A stretch of 64,000 bases of DNA. Origin: Micromonospora sp. NBC_01740 (GTDB taxonomy: Bacteria > Actinomycetota > Actinomycetes > Mycobacteriales > Micromonosporaceae). The translations under genes were made by a program, and so were the position numbers. Numbering within the stretch: position 1 is the first letter of the stretch; each line of letters starts with the position of its first letter. Of this stretch, positions 8,084-16,135 are shown one piece after another. The notes beneath the pieces were generated by a model, which was not told where the DNA came from, made no database searches, and saw only the letters and a list, made by a program, of their open reading frames with translations. The stretch is from the NCBI RefSeq assembly GCF_035920365.1, contig NZ_CP109150.1, positions 6,138,001 to 6,202,000 of the forward strand. Reading direction: 5' to 3'.

Positions 8084-8881
8084 TCACGGGTGCTGGCTCG
8101 AGACGGACACGACCTCGCCGGTCATGTACGACGAGTAGTCGCTGGCGAGGAAGACGATGACGTTGGCGATCTCCCACGGCGTCGCGGCCCGGCCGAAGGC
8201 CTCCTGGGCCGAGAGCTGGGCGAGCAGCTCGTCACTTGTCACCTTGGCCAGGTGGGCGTGCACCGCGATGCTCGGGGACACCGCGTTGACCCGGACGCCG
8301 TGCTCGGCGACGTCGAGGGCCGCGCACCGGGTCAGCGCCATGACGCCGGCCTTGGCCGCGGCGTAGTGCGCCTGCCCCTTCTGCGCGCGCCAGCCGATGA
8401 CGGAGGCGTTGTTGACGATGACCCCCTTACCGGCCGGGATCATGTGCCGCAGCACCGACCGGGTCGCCTTGAACGTCGAGGTCAGGGTCACCGACAGGAC
8501 GGAGTCCCACTGGTCGTCGGTCATGTCCTGCACGGCCGCGGTGCCGCCGAGGCCTGCGTTGTTCACGAGCACGTCGATGCCGCCGAGTTCGGCGGCGACG
8601 GTGTCCATGAGGTGGTCGAGCTGGGCCTGGTCGGTGACGTCGCAGGGCACCCCGAGGGGCCGGGTCCCGGTGAGCCGCTCGATTTCGTCGACCGACTCGG
8701 CGAGGCGGCGCTCGTGCCGGTCGCTGATGGCGACACGCGCGCCTTCCTCGGCGGCGCGGCGCGCCGTCGCGAAGCCGATGCCGGTGCCGGCCGCGGCGGT
8801 GACGAGCACCGAGCGCCCGGAGAGCAGCCCGTGGGCGGGGCCGGCCCAGTCGGCGGCGTTGGTGTGACCGGTGTCAGGCAC
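8084..8881 (-). CDS. ipdF: IpdF-like short-chain dehydrogenase
   Basis: 265 aa SDR. The cofactor site is LVTAAAGTGIGFATARRA near residues 25-42, with NNAG and the catalytic NNASVIGWRAQKGQAHYAAAK (Ser, Tyr, Lys all present). The ending LASDYSSYMTGEVVSVSSQ is characteristic of IpdF (Rv3559c), which oxidises the ring hydroxyl of a HIP-CoA derivative. The GTG at 8881 is chosen: it overlaps the preceding stop, lies after AAGGAG, and gives the family N-terminus with HGLLSGRSVLVTAAA. The longer ATG-initiated frame would only add residues antisense to the neighbour. Confidence 0.9.
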   Translation of the reverse strand: MPDTGHTNAADWAGPAHGLLSGRSVLVTAAAGTGIGFATARRAAEEGARVAISDRHERRLAESVDEIERLTGTRPLGVPCDVTDQAQLDHLMDTVAAELGGIDVLVNNAGLGGTAAVQDMTDDQWDSVLSVTLTSTFKATRSVLRHMIPAGKGVIVNNASVIGWRAQKGQAHYAAAKAGVMALTRCAALDVAEHGVRVNAVSPSIAVHAHLAKVTSDELLAQLSAQEAFGRAATPWEIANVIVFLASDYSSYMTGEVVSVSSQHP

Positions 8882-9749
8882 GGGCGGCCATCTCCTTCGC
8901 GATCTCCCCGACGCTCCAGCGGGCGCCCTTGTCGATGGTCCAGTCGTAGCTCCACGGCGCGAAGCGACGGATCTCGCCACCCTTGGCGTAGTACACCTCG
9001 CCGGTCACCGGCGCGTCGGCGGTGAGCAGCCAGGCGACGAGCGGGGAGACGTTGCCCGGGTGGTAGACGTCGAACGCGGCGGGGTCGGCCGGGGCGGCGA
9101 CCAGTTCGCCGATGCCGGGCAGGTCCTGGGTCATCCGGGTGCGCGCGACCGGGACGATCGCGTTGACGCGTACGCCGTAGCGGCCGATCTCCTGGGCGAG
9201 GATGACGGTGAGGGCCGCGATGGCGGCCTTGCCCGCGCCGTAGTTCGTCTGCCCGACGGCGCCGATGAGGCCTGAGGTGGAGGAGACGTTGACGATCGAG
9301 GCGACCGGCTGGTTGCCGGCCTTGGACTCGGTGCGCCAGTGGTCGGCGAACACCCGGCACGGCGCGAACGTCGCGCGCAGCTGGCCGCGGATGACCGCGT
9401 CCCAGTCGTCCTCGCTCATGTTCACGAACATCCGGTCCCGCAGGATGCCGGCGTTGTTGACGAGGCCGTCAACGCGCCCGTAGGTGTCGCGGGCGAGCGC
9501 GAGCAGCTCGCGGGCGCCCTCGGTGGTGGCGGCGTCCGCGGTGCTGGCCACGGCCTGCCCGCCGGCGGTAGTGATCTCGGCGGCGACGGCCTCGACGACC
9601 GAGGGGTCGCTGCCGGTGCCGTCGGCGGCGGCGCCGGTGTCGGCGACGACGACCGAGGCGCCTTCGGCGGCGGCGAGCAGCGCGTGCTCTCGGCCGAGGC
9701 CGCGGCCGGCGCCGGTGACGACGACGACCCGTCCCTGCAGTGCTCCCAT
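8874..9749 (-). CDS. Short-chain dehydrogenase of the 3-hydroxyacyl-CoA/MFE2 type
   Basis: 291 aa SDR with VVTGAGRGLGREHALL at the N-terminus, NNAGILRDRMF, and the catalytic segment SSTSGLIGAVGQTNYGAGK (Ser-Tyr-Lys intact). The C-terminal tail after the Rossmann core (VYYAKGGEIRRFAPWSYDWT) resembles actinobacterial multifunctional-enzyme-2 type 3-hydroxyacyl-CoA dehydrogenases in steroid catabolism. It lies between ipdC (2-base gap) and ipdF (overlap), so beta-oxidation of the propionate chain or a ring-derived chain is the inferred role. The start ATG is at 9749. Confidence 0.85.
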   Translation of the reverse strand: MGALQGRVVVVTGAGRGLGREHALLAAAEGASVVVADTGAAADGTGSDPSVVEAVAAEITTAGGQAVASTADAATTEGARELLALARDTYGRVDGLVNNAGILRDRMFVNMSEDDWDAVIRGQLRATFAPCRVFADHWRTESKAGNQPVASIVNVSSTSGLIGAVGQTNYGAGKAAIAALTVILAQEIGRYGVRVNAIVPVARTRMTQDLPGIGELVAAPADPAAFDVYHPGNVSPLVAWLLTADAPVTGEVYYAKGGEIRRFAPWSYDWTIDKGARWSVGEIAKEMAARA

Positions 9750-9751
9750 GA

Positions 9752-10867
9752 CTAGTCCTCCTCGGGCAGGGCCGGGGCCGACGCGACCGGCGCGGGCACG
9801 CCGAGCCGGTCGAGGGTCCGGGTGGCCTCGTCGATGATGCGGTCGATGAGCTCGGCGACGCTCGGAACGTCGTCGATGAGTCCGACGACCTGGCCGGTGG
9901 CCATGACGCCGACGTCGGTCCTGCCCTCGATCAGGGCCGACCGGTAGAGCATCGGGGCGTTGGCCGCCATGACGACCTGGCTCCACGTCAGGTCGTGTGC
10001 CTTGCGCATGGCCAGGCCCTCGCGGACCATGTCGCCCCACGGCGTGCGGGACAGCTTCTGGAAGGCGACGGCGTTGCGCACGGCCCGCAGCAGTCGGCCG
10101 GGGGCGGAGGTGCGCTCCAGCTCCTCGATCGTGCCGGCGCGCAGCACGCGCTGCGGGACGCCGTCGACCTGGAGGGTCAGGACGGTGTCGTTGACCGTCT
10201 TGGCCAGGTAGACGTCCTTGACCGACGACTCGACGGGCGAGTCGCTGGTGAGCAGGAAGCGGGTGCCCATGGCGATGCCCTCGGCACCGTAGGCGAGCGC
10301 GGCGACGAGGCCGCGGCCGTCGAAGAAGCCACCGGCGCCGATGACCGGGATGTCGACGGCGTCGACGACCTGGGGCAGCAGCAGGCTGGTGGGCACCCCG
10401 CCGGTGTGGCCGCCGCCCTCGCCGCCCTGCACGATGACGGCGTCGGCGCCCCACGCGGCGACCTTCTCGGCGTGGCGGCGCGCGCCGATCGACGGGACGA
10501 CGACGAGGCCGGCGTCCTTGCACCTGGCGATGAGCTCCTGCTTGGGGGCCAGGGCGAAGGAGGCGACCTTGACGCCGGCCGAGATGAGCAGGTCGATGCG
10601 CTTGACGACGTCGGGCTGGTCGGCGCGGATGTTGACGCCGAACGGCGCGTCGGTGCCGGCCTGGATCTGCTCGACGGCCACGACGAGTTCGTCGTAGGAG
10701 AGCAGGCCGGCCGCGAGGATGCCCAGCCCGCCGGCGTTGGCCGTCGCGGTGGTCAGGCGCACGTCGGAGACGTAGCCCATGCCGGTCTGGACGATCGGGT
10801 ACCGCACCCCGAACAGGTCGGTCGCCCGGGTGCGCAGCGTCGGGTGCGGCTCCTGGGCCCGGCTCAT
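9752..10867 (-). CDS. ipdC: IpdC-like flavin-dependent reductase (nitronate monooxygenase family)
   Basis: 371 aa FMN TIM-barrel protein. RYPIVQTGMGYVSDV near residue 22, FGVNIRADQPDVV, VVPSIGARRHAEK, IVQGGEGGGHTGG and the phosphate-binding IGAGGFFDGRGL are visible. It resembles IpdC (Rv3553), which despite its 2-nitropropane-dioxygenase-like fold reduces a double bond of an unsaturated ring-C CoA thioester in HIP catabolism. Its start overlaps the ipdB stop by four bases, as in mycobacteria where ipdABC are adjacent. High confidence in the assignment. Confidence 0.92.
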   Translation of the reverse strand: MSRAQEPHPTLRTRATDLFGVRYPIVQTGMGYVSDVRLTTATANAGGLGILAAGLLSYDELVVAVEQIQAGTDAPFGVNIRADQPDVVKRIDLLISAGVKVASFALAPKQELIARCKDAGLVVVPSIGARRHAEKVAAWGADAVIVQGGEGGGHTGGVPTSLLLPQVVDAVDIPVIGAGGFFDGRGLVAALAYGAEGIAMGTRFLLTSDSPVESSVKDVYLAKTVNDTVLTLQVDGVPQRVLRAGTIEELERTSAPGRLLRAVRNAVAFQKLSRTPWGDMVREGLAMRKAHDLTWSQVVMAANAPMLYRSALIEGRTDVGVMATGQVVGLIDDVPSVAELIDRIIDEATRTLDRLGVPAPVASAPALPEED

Positions 10868-11691
10868 GCGGGGATCTCGCGGTCGCGCAGCGAGCGGGGG
10901 TCGATGACCTCGCGGATGAGGCGCAGCTCCTCGGCGGTCGGCTCGCGGGTGGCCGGGACCTCGCCCTCGACGTGCAGGTCGCAGCCGGTGGCCGCGCGGA
11001 CCTCCTCGAGCGTGACGCCGGGGTGCAGGCTGAGCAGGCGCAGCGCGCCGTCGGGACCGCCGAAGTCGAGGACCGCGAGGTTGGTGACGACCCGGCGCAG
11101 ATCGTGGTACGCGATCGCGGCCGGCCCGGCGGCGCGGGCGCTGTCGGTGCCGACGCCGGAGATCATGTCGACGGTACGGACGAAGCTGCGCGTGGAGTGG
11201 TTGGGCACCCAGTAGCTGGTCGGGTGGTAGACGCTGTTGCCGGGGGCGCCGCGCACGCCGAGCAGTTGGACCTTCGGCTGGGCGTAGTCGCCGATGGCCG
11301 AGATGTTGGTGTTGCCGTGCCCGTCGATCTGGACCGGGATCATCATGACGTGCCGCTTGCCGTGCCAGACGAGGTCGAAGATCGTGCGAAACGGGCTCCA
11401 GCCCTCGACGACGACGCCCTCGGTGGCGTGCGGGTCCGCGCCGATCGGCCAGGTGCCGGAGACGAAGTGGGCCTCGCCGTCGGTGAGCAGCAGGTCGGGG
11501 GCGACGGTGAGCCGGGCGAGGCGGACGCCGATGGCCGGGATCGTGCCGAAGGCGCTGGCGATGGACTCGCCGTCGCCGGCGAACGCGTCCGCCACGGCGA
11601 CCGCGCAGTACTCGGCGCGGGTCACCGGCGCGTCGGCAGTACTGGCGCTGCCCGTGGGCTGGTCCGCGGACTCGGTGACGGCGCTGCTCAT
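10864..11691 (-). CDS. ipdB: IpdB, beta subunit of the COCHEA-CoA hydrolase
   Basis: 275 aa, CoA-transferase family I beta-like fold. It begins with RAEYCAVAVADAFAGDGE after a polar leader, has PDLLLTDGEAHFVSG, VPVQ-type pore residues in MMIPVQIDGHGNTNISAIGD, and STRSFVRTVDMISG. IpdAB looks like a CoA transferase but hydrolyses the last steroid carbon ring (ring C) in M. tuberculosis. It is translationally coupled to ipdA upstream and ipdC downstream, the order expected for ipdABC. Confidence 0.92.
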   Translation of the reverse strand: MSSAVTESADQPTGSASTADAPVTRAEYCAVAVADAFAGDGESIASAFGTIPAIGVRLARLTVAPDLLLTDGEAHFVSGTWPIGADPHATEGVVVEGWSPFRTIFDLVWHGKRHVMMIPVQIDGHGNTNISAIGDYAQPKVQLLGVRGAPGNSVYHPTSYWVPNHSTRSFVRTVDMISGVGTDSARAAGPAAIAYHDLRRVVTNLAVLDFGGPDGALRLLSLHPGVTLEEVRAATGCDLHVEGEVPATREPTAEELRLIREVIDPRSLRDREIPA

Positions 11692-12548
11692 GCGACCTCC
11701 TCGGCTCGGGCGGCGACGGCCGCCTGGTAGTCATCTTCCGTACCGGACAGGTACCGCTTCTCGAACTTGGCCCAGGCCTGCGGGTCGCCGGCGGCCTTGA
11801 CGTACTCGCGCTGGAAGGCCTCGTCGCGCTCGTAGTCGGGGGCGCAGGAGGTGAAGTGCGCGCCGTTCGGGGTCTCGACGACGCCCGCGACGAGCTGACG
11901 GTTGATCTTGATCGTCGCCGAGTGCCCGGCGGCGCTGAGCTCGGCCGTGGGCACGATCCGCTCGCAGGACATGAAGGCCTGGTCGGCGGCGAGGCAGTAG
12001 AGGTCGTCGAAGTACGGGTCGGGCCCGAGGAACTGGCCGTTGCCCTGGGCGTCGGCGCGGTTCATGTGCACGAGGGCCGCGTCGAGGCGCAGCGGCGGCA
12101 TGGCCACGAGCTGCTCGGTGCCGTACGGGTCCTGGACGAGCTTGAGGTCGGGATTGTGCTTCAGGACGTCCGACCCGAGCCCGGCGCGGGTCGGCAGGAA
12201 GGGCAGGCGGATGCCGGCGGCGTACAGCCCCCACTGGAGCATGCCCTCGTCGTACTCGGCGACCTCGACGGCGCCCCTCTGCCGCGCGGCACGGAAGTGC
12301 GGGTCGAGGGCGATGCTGTCGAGCGAGACGAAACCGAAGACGACCTTCCTGACCTTGCCCGCGGCACAGAGCAGGCCGACGTCCGGCCCGCCGTAGCTGA
12401 CGACGGTCAGGTCCCTGAGGTCGGAGCGCAGGATCTCGCGTACGAGGGCCATGGGCTTGCGCCGTGAGCCCCATCCCCCGATGCCGATGGTCATTCCGGA
12501 TCGGAGCCGCGACACGACGTCGCGCGTTGTCAGAGTCTTGTCGGCCAT
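11688..12548 (-). CDS. ipdA: IpdA, alpha subunit of the COCHEA-CoA hydrolase
   Basis: 286 aa, CoA-transferase family I alpha-like. TIGIGGWGSRRKPMALVREI opens the domain, followed by VVSYGGPDVGLLCAAGKVRK, AEYDEGMLQWGLYAAG and MNRADAQGNGQFLGPDPYFD. These segments match IpdA (about 290 aa), which with IpdB opens ring C by hydrolysis. ATG at 12548 is chosen, with GAGGGACAC upstream; the longer frame would run back through the operator. It is the first gene of the long minus-strand HIP operon, directly downstream of the operator at 12650. Confidence 0.93.
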   Translation of the reverse strand: MADKTLTTRDVVSRLRSGMTIGIGGWGSRRKPMALVREILRSDLRDLTVVSYGGPDVGLLCAAGKVRKVVFGFVSLDSIALDPHFRAARQRGAVEVAEYDEGMLQWGLYAAGIRLPFLPTRAGLGSDVLKHNPDLKLVQDPYGTEQLVAMPPLRLDAALVHMNRADAQGNGQFLGPDPYFDDLYCLAADQAFMSCERIVPTAELSAAGHSATIKINRQLVAGVVETPNGAHFTSCAPDYERDEAFQREYVKAAGDPQAWAKFEKRYLSGTEDDYQAAVAARAEEVA

Positions 12549-12649
12549 GTGTCCCTCATCGTTTCGTCTCGGGGCACTGCTCCAGCGCGGTGGCGAGCGG
12601 TGCGGAAAGGCGAGTCGCGTGCCGGGCATCCGTGGCCGGGCCACCATGT

Positions 12650-12663
12650 AGCAAGCGCTTGGT
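12650..12663. promoter_or_regulatory. KstR2-type operator between ipdA and a divergent hydratase gene
   Basis: The 14 bases AGCAAGCGCTTGGT match the KstR2 consensus AnCAAGnnCTTGnT at every fixed position. Outer bases extend the symmetry (GGTTGGT on the right). A TAGACT hexamer, a good actinobacterial -10, begins four bases to the right on the plus strand, so binding should block the promoter of the hydratase gene. It also lies about 100 bases upstream of ipdA on the other strand. Confidence 0.9.
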
Positions 12664-12722
12664 TGGTAGACTAACAGCCATCGGGAGTGGGTCAAGACCC
12701 TGATGCGAAGGAGGGCGGGACG

Positions 12723-13484
12723 ATGGGCACAGTGGTGTGCGAGCGCGTCGGCGCGGTGGGCGTCGTCAGGATCAACCGCCCTCAGGTGCGTAACGCCCTC
12801 GACCCCGACACCCTCCTGGCGATGACCGACGCCCTGCTCGGGTACGACGCGGACCCGGGCGTGCGCGCGGTCGTGCTGACCGGCACCGGCGAGTTGTCCT
12901 TCAGCGCCGGGATGGACCTGCGCGCCGCGGCCGAGGGACGCCTGGTCGACGTGGCCCGCAGCCCTCTCACGCTACTGCGCGGCGGCTACCGCAAGCCGGT
13001 CATCGCCGCGGTCAACGGGCCCGCCGTCGGCGGCGGCTTCGAGCTCGCCCTCGCCTGCGACCTCGTGGTCGCGGCCGAGCACGCCTACTTCGCACTGCCC
13101 GAGGTGGGGCGCGGCATCGCCGCCTCCGAGGGCGGCACCGACCTGCCCCGTCGCCTGCCGATCGCCGTCGCCCTCGAGCTCGGGCTGACGGCCGAGCCAC
13201 TTCCGGCGGCCCGGGCCCACGAGCTGGGCCTGGTCAACGCCGTGGTACCCGCCGACGAGGTCCTCCCGCGCGCGCTCGCGCTCGGCGCCCGGATCGCGAC
13301 CCACTCTCCGGCGGCGGTGCTGGCGACCAAGCGGCTCATGCACCTGAGCCTCGACCCCCGCGAACGCGACCTCGCCGCGGCCAACCGGCTCGCGACCCTC
13401 GAACTGCTGGCTGGGCCCGATGCCGCCGAGGGCGCGGCCGCGTTCGTCGCCAGGCGCGCGCCGCGGTGGGCGGACGTGCCCTGA
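12723..13484 (+). CDS. Enoyl-CoA hydratase, both catalytic glutamates present
   Basis: 253 aa crotonase. Oxyanion-hole motifs FSAGMDLRAAAEG and NGPAVGGGFELALACD are present, with the first catalytic Glu in GGGFELA and the second in FALPEVGRG. This makes it a standard hydratase, unlike the crotonase at 870-1736. ATG at 12723 has GGAGG eight bases upstream; the slightly longer frame starting at 12687 lacks a good ribosome site. It is transcribed away from the ipdA operon from the shared operator. It may be an EchA19-like steroid hydratase, but orthology is not certain. Confidence 0.88.
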   Translation: MGTVVCERVGAVGVVRINRPQVRNALDPDTLLAMTDALLGYDADPGVRAVVLTGTGELSFSAGMDLRAAAEGRLVDVARSPLTLLRGGYRKPVIAAVNGPAVGGGFELALACDLVVAAEHAYFALPEVGRGIAASEGGTDLPRRLPIAVALELGLTAEPLPAARAHELGLVNAVVPADEVLPRALALGARIATHSPAAVLATKRLMHLSLDPRERDLAAANRLATLELLAGPDAAEGAAAFVARRAPRWADVP

Positions 13485-13565
13485 AGCTCAGGGGCGCGCT
13501 GTTGTGATCTGCTCACGGCGGACGTGCCCTGAGCGCTCAGGGACGCACCGCCGCGATCTGCTCGC
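13470..13565. repeat. Imperfect tandem duplication (about 48-bp period) across two convergent gene ends
   Basis: Both copies start GCGGACGTGCCCTGA (13470 and 13518), carry a short CCCTGA/TCAGGG palindrome, and end in GATCTGCTC. The first copy holds the stop of the hydratase gene. The second holds the 3' end of the convergent TIM-barrel gene. Each copy encodes the ADVP-stop reading on the plus strand. Confidence 0.75.
13527..13542. terminator. Perfect 16-bp palindrome between convergent genes, possible bidirectional terminator
   Basis: CCCTGAGCGCTCAGGG is fully palindromic and contains the stop codon of the TIM-barrel gene. A similar shorter hairpin (CCCTGA-AGC-TCAGGG) sits at 13479-13493. 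No U-tract follows, so it would be a non-classical actinobacterial terminator or simply a by-product of the duplication. Confidence 0.4.
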
Positions 13566-14352
13566 GCAGCCAGGTGATCGAGCGGGTCACCGCCGACTCG
13601 GCCCCCTCAGCCTCGATGGCCGGGCCGAGCAGCTCGACGTCGACGATGCCGGTGTAGCCGGCCCGCAGCACGCTCCCCAGCAGGCCGGCCATCGGCAGGT
13701 CGGCGTCCCCGGGCACCCACCGGTTCGGGAAGGTCGAGGTGCCGACCCGGAAGTCGGACACCTGCAGGATCTCGATCCGCGCGACCCGCTCGCGGACCAG
13801 GTCGGTCAGTCCCCGCTCCTGCCAGCAGCAGTAGAGGTCGAGGCAGATGCCGATGCCGCAGAGGTCGGCCAGGGCGAGGGCGTCCCGCGCGGTGTGCGTG
13901 AAGCTCAGGTCGCACCTGACCGGCAGGGTGTTCTCCACGCCGAGGCGCACCCCGTGCTCACGGGCGGTGGCCACGACCGGGGCGATCCGCTCGGCGAACC
14001 GGTCGGCCGCCGCCTCCCACGTCAGGTGCGCCGAGGGGCCCGACGTGAGATAGACGAGGTCGGCTCCGAGCGTACGGGCGTCGACGACGCCGGTCCGCAG
14101 CGCCGCGACCTGCTGCGCCCAGCCCGACTCGTCGTCCGGATGGGCGGTGAAGCCGTGCACGAGGTAGCCGAGCCGTACGTCGTGCTCGGCGAGCAGGTCG
14201 CCGAGGGCCGGCACGCCGAAGGCGGCGACCTTGCCGCACTGCAGGCCGACGAGGTCGGTGCCGGTACGCCGGTACATCGCGATCTCCTCGGGCAGGGCCC
14301 AGGACATCGCGGCCATGCCGCTGACGCAGAGCGGGTTGATCGTGGCGGACAT
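13537..14352 (-). CDS. Sugar phosphate isomerase/epimerase family TIM-barrel protein
   Basis: 271 aa, xylose-isomerase-like TIM barrel. Alternating strands and helices carry the metal-site type residues of the family: LGVENTLP near residue 138 (Glu), GICLDLYCCW (Asp), IEILQVSDF and a late GIVDVELLGP (Glu). It lacks a signal peptide. Proteins of this family occur in many catabolic clusters as isomerases or decyclising enzymes acting on hydroxylated rings; the substrate here is unknown. ATG at 14352 gives the family-length protein. It is 44 bases downstream of an SDR gene and presumably co-transcribed with it from the kstR2 intergenic region. Confidence 0.75.
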   Translation of the reverse strand: MSATINPLCVSGMAAMSWALPEEIAMYRRTGTDLVGLQCGKVAAFGVPALGDLLAEHDVRLGYLVHGFTAHPDDESGWAQQVAALRTGVVDARTLGADLVYLTSGPSAHLTWEAAADRFAERIAPVVATAREHGVRLGVENTLPVRCDLSFTHTARDALALADLCGIGICLDLYCCWQERGLTDLVRERVARIEILQVSDFRVGTSTFPNRWVPGDADLPMAGLLGSVLRAGYTGIVDVELLGPAIEAEGAESAVTRSITWLREQIAAVRP

Positions 14353-14396
14353 CGGGCCCCTGTCGGGTTCGGGGTCGTCCGGGTGTCGGACGTCGG

Positions 14397-15341
14397 TCAG
14401 TCGAGGTATTCGACGCGCACCCGGCGCACCCCGAGGGGCGCCAGGTGCGGCCGCAGCCGCGCCGTGACGGCCTCGGCGATCCGCTCCGGGGTCCACGCGG
14501 CGTGCCGCAGCACGGGGTCGGCGAGCGCCGGGTGGGTCGTCAGCATGAGCTCGGGACCGTTGGCGCGCAGCACCTGGCCGGTGAGCTCGGCGCTGAGGTC
14601 CGAGAGCAGGTAGATCAGCAGCGGCACGTTGGCCTCGGGGGCGATCCCCGCGTTCTGCCCGCTCGGGGCACCCCGGAACTGCGCGAGCACCTCGGCCATC
14701 CGGGTCTGCGCGTTCGGGGAGATGGCGTTGACGCGGATCCCGGCCTCGGCGAGCTCGGCTGCCCACGCGTAGGTGAGCGTGGCGATCGCGGCCTTCGTCG
14801 CCCCGTACACGGCCGTCTCGGCGCGGCCCATCTGCTCGCCCGAGGTGACGTTGACCAGGACCCCGTGGCCCTGGGCGCGCATCGCCGCGATCGCGGCGTC
14901 GCCCCAGGCGATGGTGCCGAGCACGTTGACCTCGAGCATCCGGCGCACCGTGGCCTCGGACTCGGTGCCGGCGTGGGCCATGGCGAAGACGCCGGCGTTG
15001 TTGACGAGGCCGTCGAGCTGGCCGTGCTCGGCGAGGCAGTCACGCACGAGGTCGTGCGCGGTCGCCCAGTCCGCGACGTCGGCGACCCTGATCGAGCCAC
15101 GGCCACCGGCCGCGGCGAGCTGCCCGCCGAGCCGATCGAGGCCCTGCTCGTCGACGTCGACGGCGACCACGTGGGCCCCGGCCGCGGCGATGCCGCGCGC
15201 GTACGCCGCCCCCAACCCGTTGGCGGCGCCGGTGACGATGACGACGCGGCCGGCGAGCAGGCCGGCCCCCTCGTCCGGGCTGGCGGCGGGTGGACGACCG
15301 GGCCCGTTGCCGGGCGGCACGGTGGGGATCGGGTCGGGCAT
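14397..15341 (-). CDS. Short-chain dehydrogenase/reductase
   Basis: 314 aa SDR with a 25-residue proline-rich leader, then VVIVTGAANGLGAAYARGI (NAD site), VNNAGVFAMAHAGTE and VTSGEQMGRAETAVYGATK (Ser-Tyr-Lys complete). The C-terminal tail beyond the core reaches HLAPLGVRRVRVEYLD. It resembles 3-oxoacyl-reductase or hydroxysteroid dehydrogenase type SDRs. ATG at 15341 is preferred over an upstream in-frame start because of GAGAGGGG eight bases before it. It is divergent from the kstR2-like gene and shares its two operators. Confidence 0.85.
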   Translation of the reverse strand: MPDPIPTVPPGNGPGRPPAASPDEGAGLLAGRVVIVTGAANGLGAAYARGIAAAGAHVVAVDVDEQGLDRLGGQLAAAGGRGSIRVADVADWATAHDLVRDCLAEHGQLDGLVNNAGVFAMAHAGTESEATVRRMLEVNVLGTIAWGDAAIAAMRAQGHGVLVNVTSGEQMGRAETAVYGATKAAIATLTYAWAAELAEAGIRVNAISPNAQTRMAEVLAQFRGAPSGQNAGIAPEANVPLLIYLLSDLSAELTGQVLRANGPELMLTTHPALADPVLRHAAWTPERIAEAVTARLRPHLAPLGVRRVRVEYLD

Positions 15342-15394
15342 GCGGGCAGCCCCTCTCGGCGATCGAAGCCGGAGCGCGAACCTCCGCACAACCT

Positions 15395-15408
15395 AACGAG
15401 CGCTTGGT
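15395..15408. promoter_or_regulatory. KstR2-type operator, one mismatch (SDR side of the kstR2-like promoter region)
   Basis: AACGAGCGCTTGGT differs from AnCAAGnnCTTGnT only in CAAG becoming CGAG. The outer arms AACCTA and GGTTGGTT keep part of the wider symmetry seen at other sites. It is about 55 bases upstream of the SDR start and about 130 upstream of the regulator gene. Confidence 0.8.
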
Positions 15409-15489
15409 TGGTTGTACGCTAGGCGACGCGATCTCCCCGGTCAAGGAAGATCCTTGCCTCCACGCGCACAGGGGGTGTCGAGTGGTATA

Positions 15490-15503
15490 AACAAGCGCTT
15501 GAC
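15490..15503. promoter_or_regulatory. KstR2-type operator at the regulator's own promoter
   Basis: AACAAGCGCTTGAC matches the consensus except that the final T is C. It lies 33 bases upstream of the TetR ATG, so autoregulation is expected, as known for KstR2. Together with the site at 15395 the divergent region has two operators about 95 bases apart. Confidence 0.82.
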
Positions 15504-15536
15504 CGACAACGTTCGAGGAAACCGGGAGCATCCCAG

Positions 15537-16124
15537 ATGTCGACGACCCAGGACCGCCGCTCGGTCATCCTCGACAACGCCGCGCACCTGTTCGCCGCCA
15601 AGGGGATCGGCGCCACGACCGTCCGCGAGATCGCCGACTCGGTCGGCATCCTCTCGGGCAGCCTCTACCACCACTTCAAGTCCAAGGACGAGATGGTCGA
15701 CGCGATCATCTCGGACTACCTGACCGACCTGACCGACCGCTACGCCAAGGTACTGGCGTCCGAGGAAAGGCCGGCGACCCAGCTACGCGAGCTCGTGACG
15801 AGCTCGCTGGCCAACATCGAGGCACACCCGCACGCGACCGAGATCTACCAGAACTCGAGCACCTACCTGCCCACGATCGAGGGCTACGAGCACATCCGCG
15901 AGTCGGCCGCCTCGATCCAGCGGGCCTGGATCCAGGTGCTCGAGGCCGGCATCGCCAGCGGCGACTTCCGCAACGACATCCCGGTACGTGTGCTGCACGG
16001 CATGCTGCGTGACTCGCTGTGGCTCTCGGTCCGCTGGTTCAAGCCGACCCCGTCGTACTCCATGGCGACCTTCGCCGACGACCTCGTCTCGGTGTACCTC
16101 GACGGGATTCTCGCCCGCGACTGA
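15537..16124 (+). CDS. kstR2: KstR2-like TetR-family repressor
   Basis: 195 aa TetR protein. The N-terminal helix-turn-helix reads LFAAKGIGATTVREIADS followed by GILSGSLYHHFKSKDEMVDA (about residues 37-56), which recalls the DNA-reading region of KstR2 (Rv3557c). The ligand domain ends with DSLWLSVRWFKP and ADDLVSVYLDGIL, also as in KstR2. KstR2 binds AnCAAGnnCTTGnT and is released by HIP-CoA. Ten copies or variants of that motif lie in this window, two in this gene's own promoter. A GGGAG box lies nine bases before the ATG. Ligand identity here is inferred from the family. Confidence 0.92.
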   Translation: MSTTQDRRSVILDNAAHLFAAKGIGATTVREIADSVGILSGSLYHHFKSKDEMVDAIISDYLTDLTDRYAKVLASEERPATQLRELVTSSLANIEAHPHATEIYQNSSTYLPTIEGYEHIRESAASIQRAWIQVLEAGIASGDFRNDIPVRVLHGMLRDSLWLSVRWFKPTPSYSMATFADDLVSVYLDGILARD

Positions 16125-16135
16125 GGAGGCGCTCC

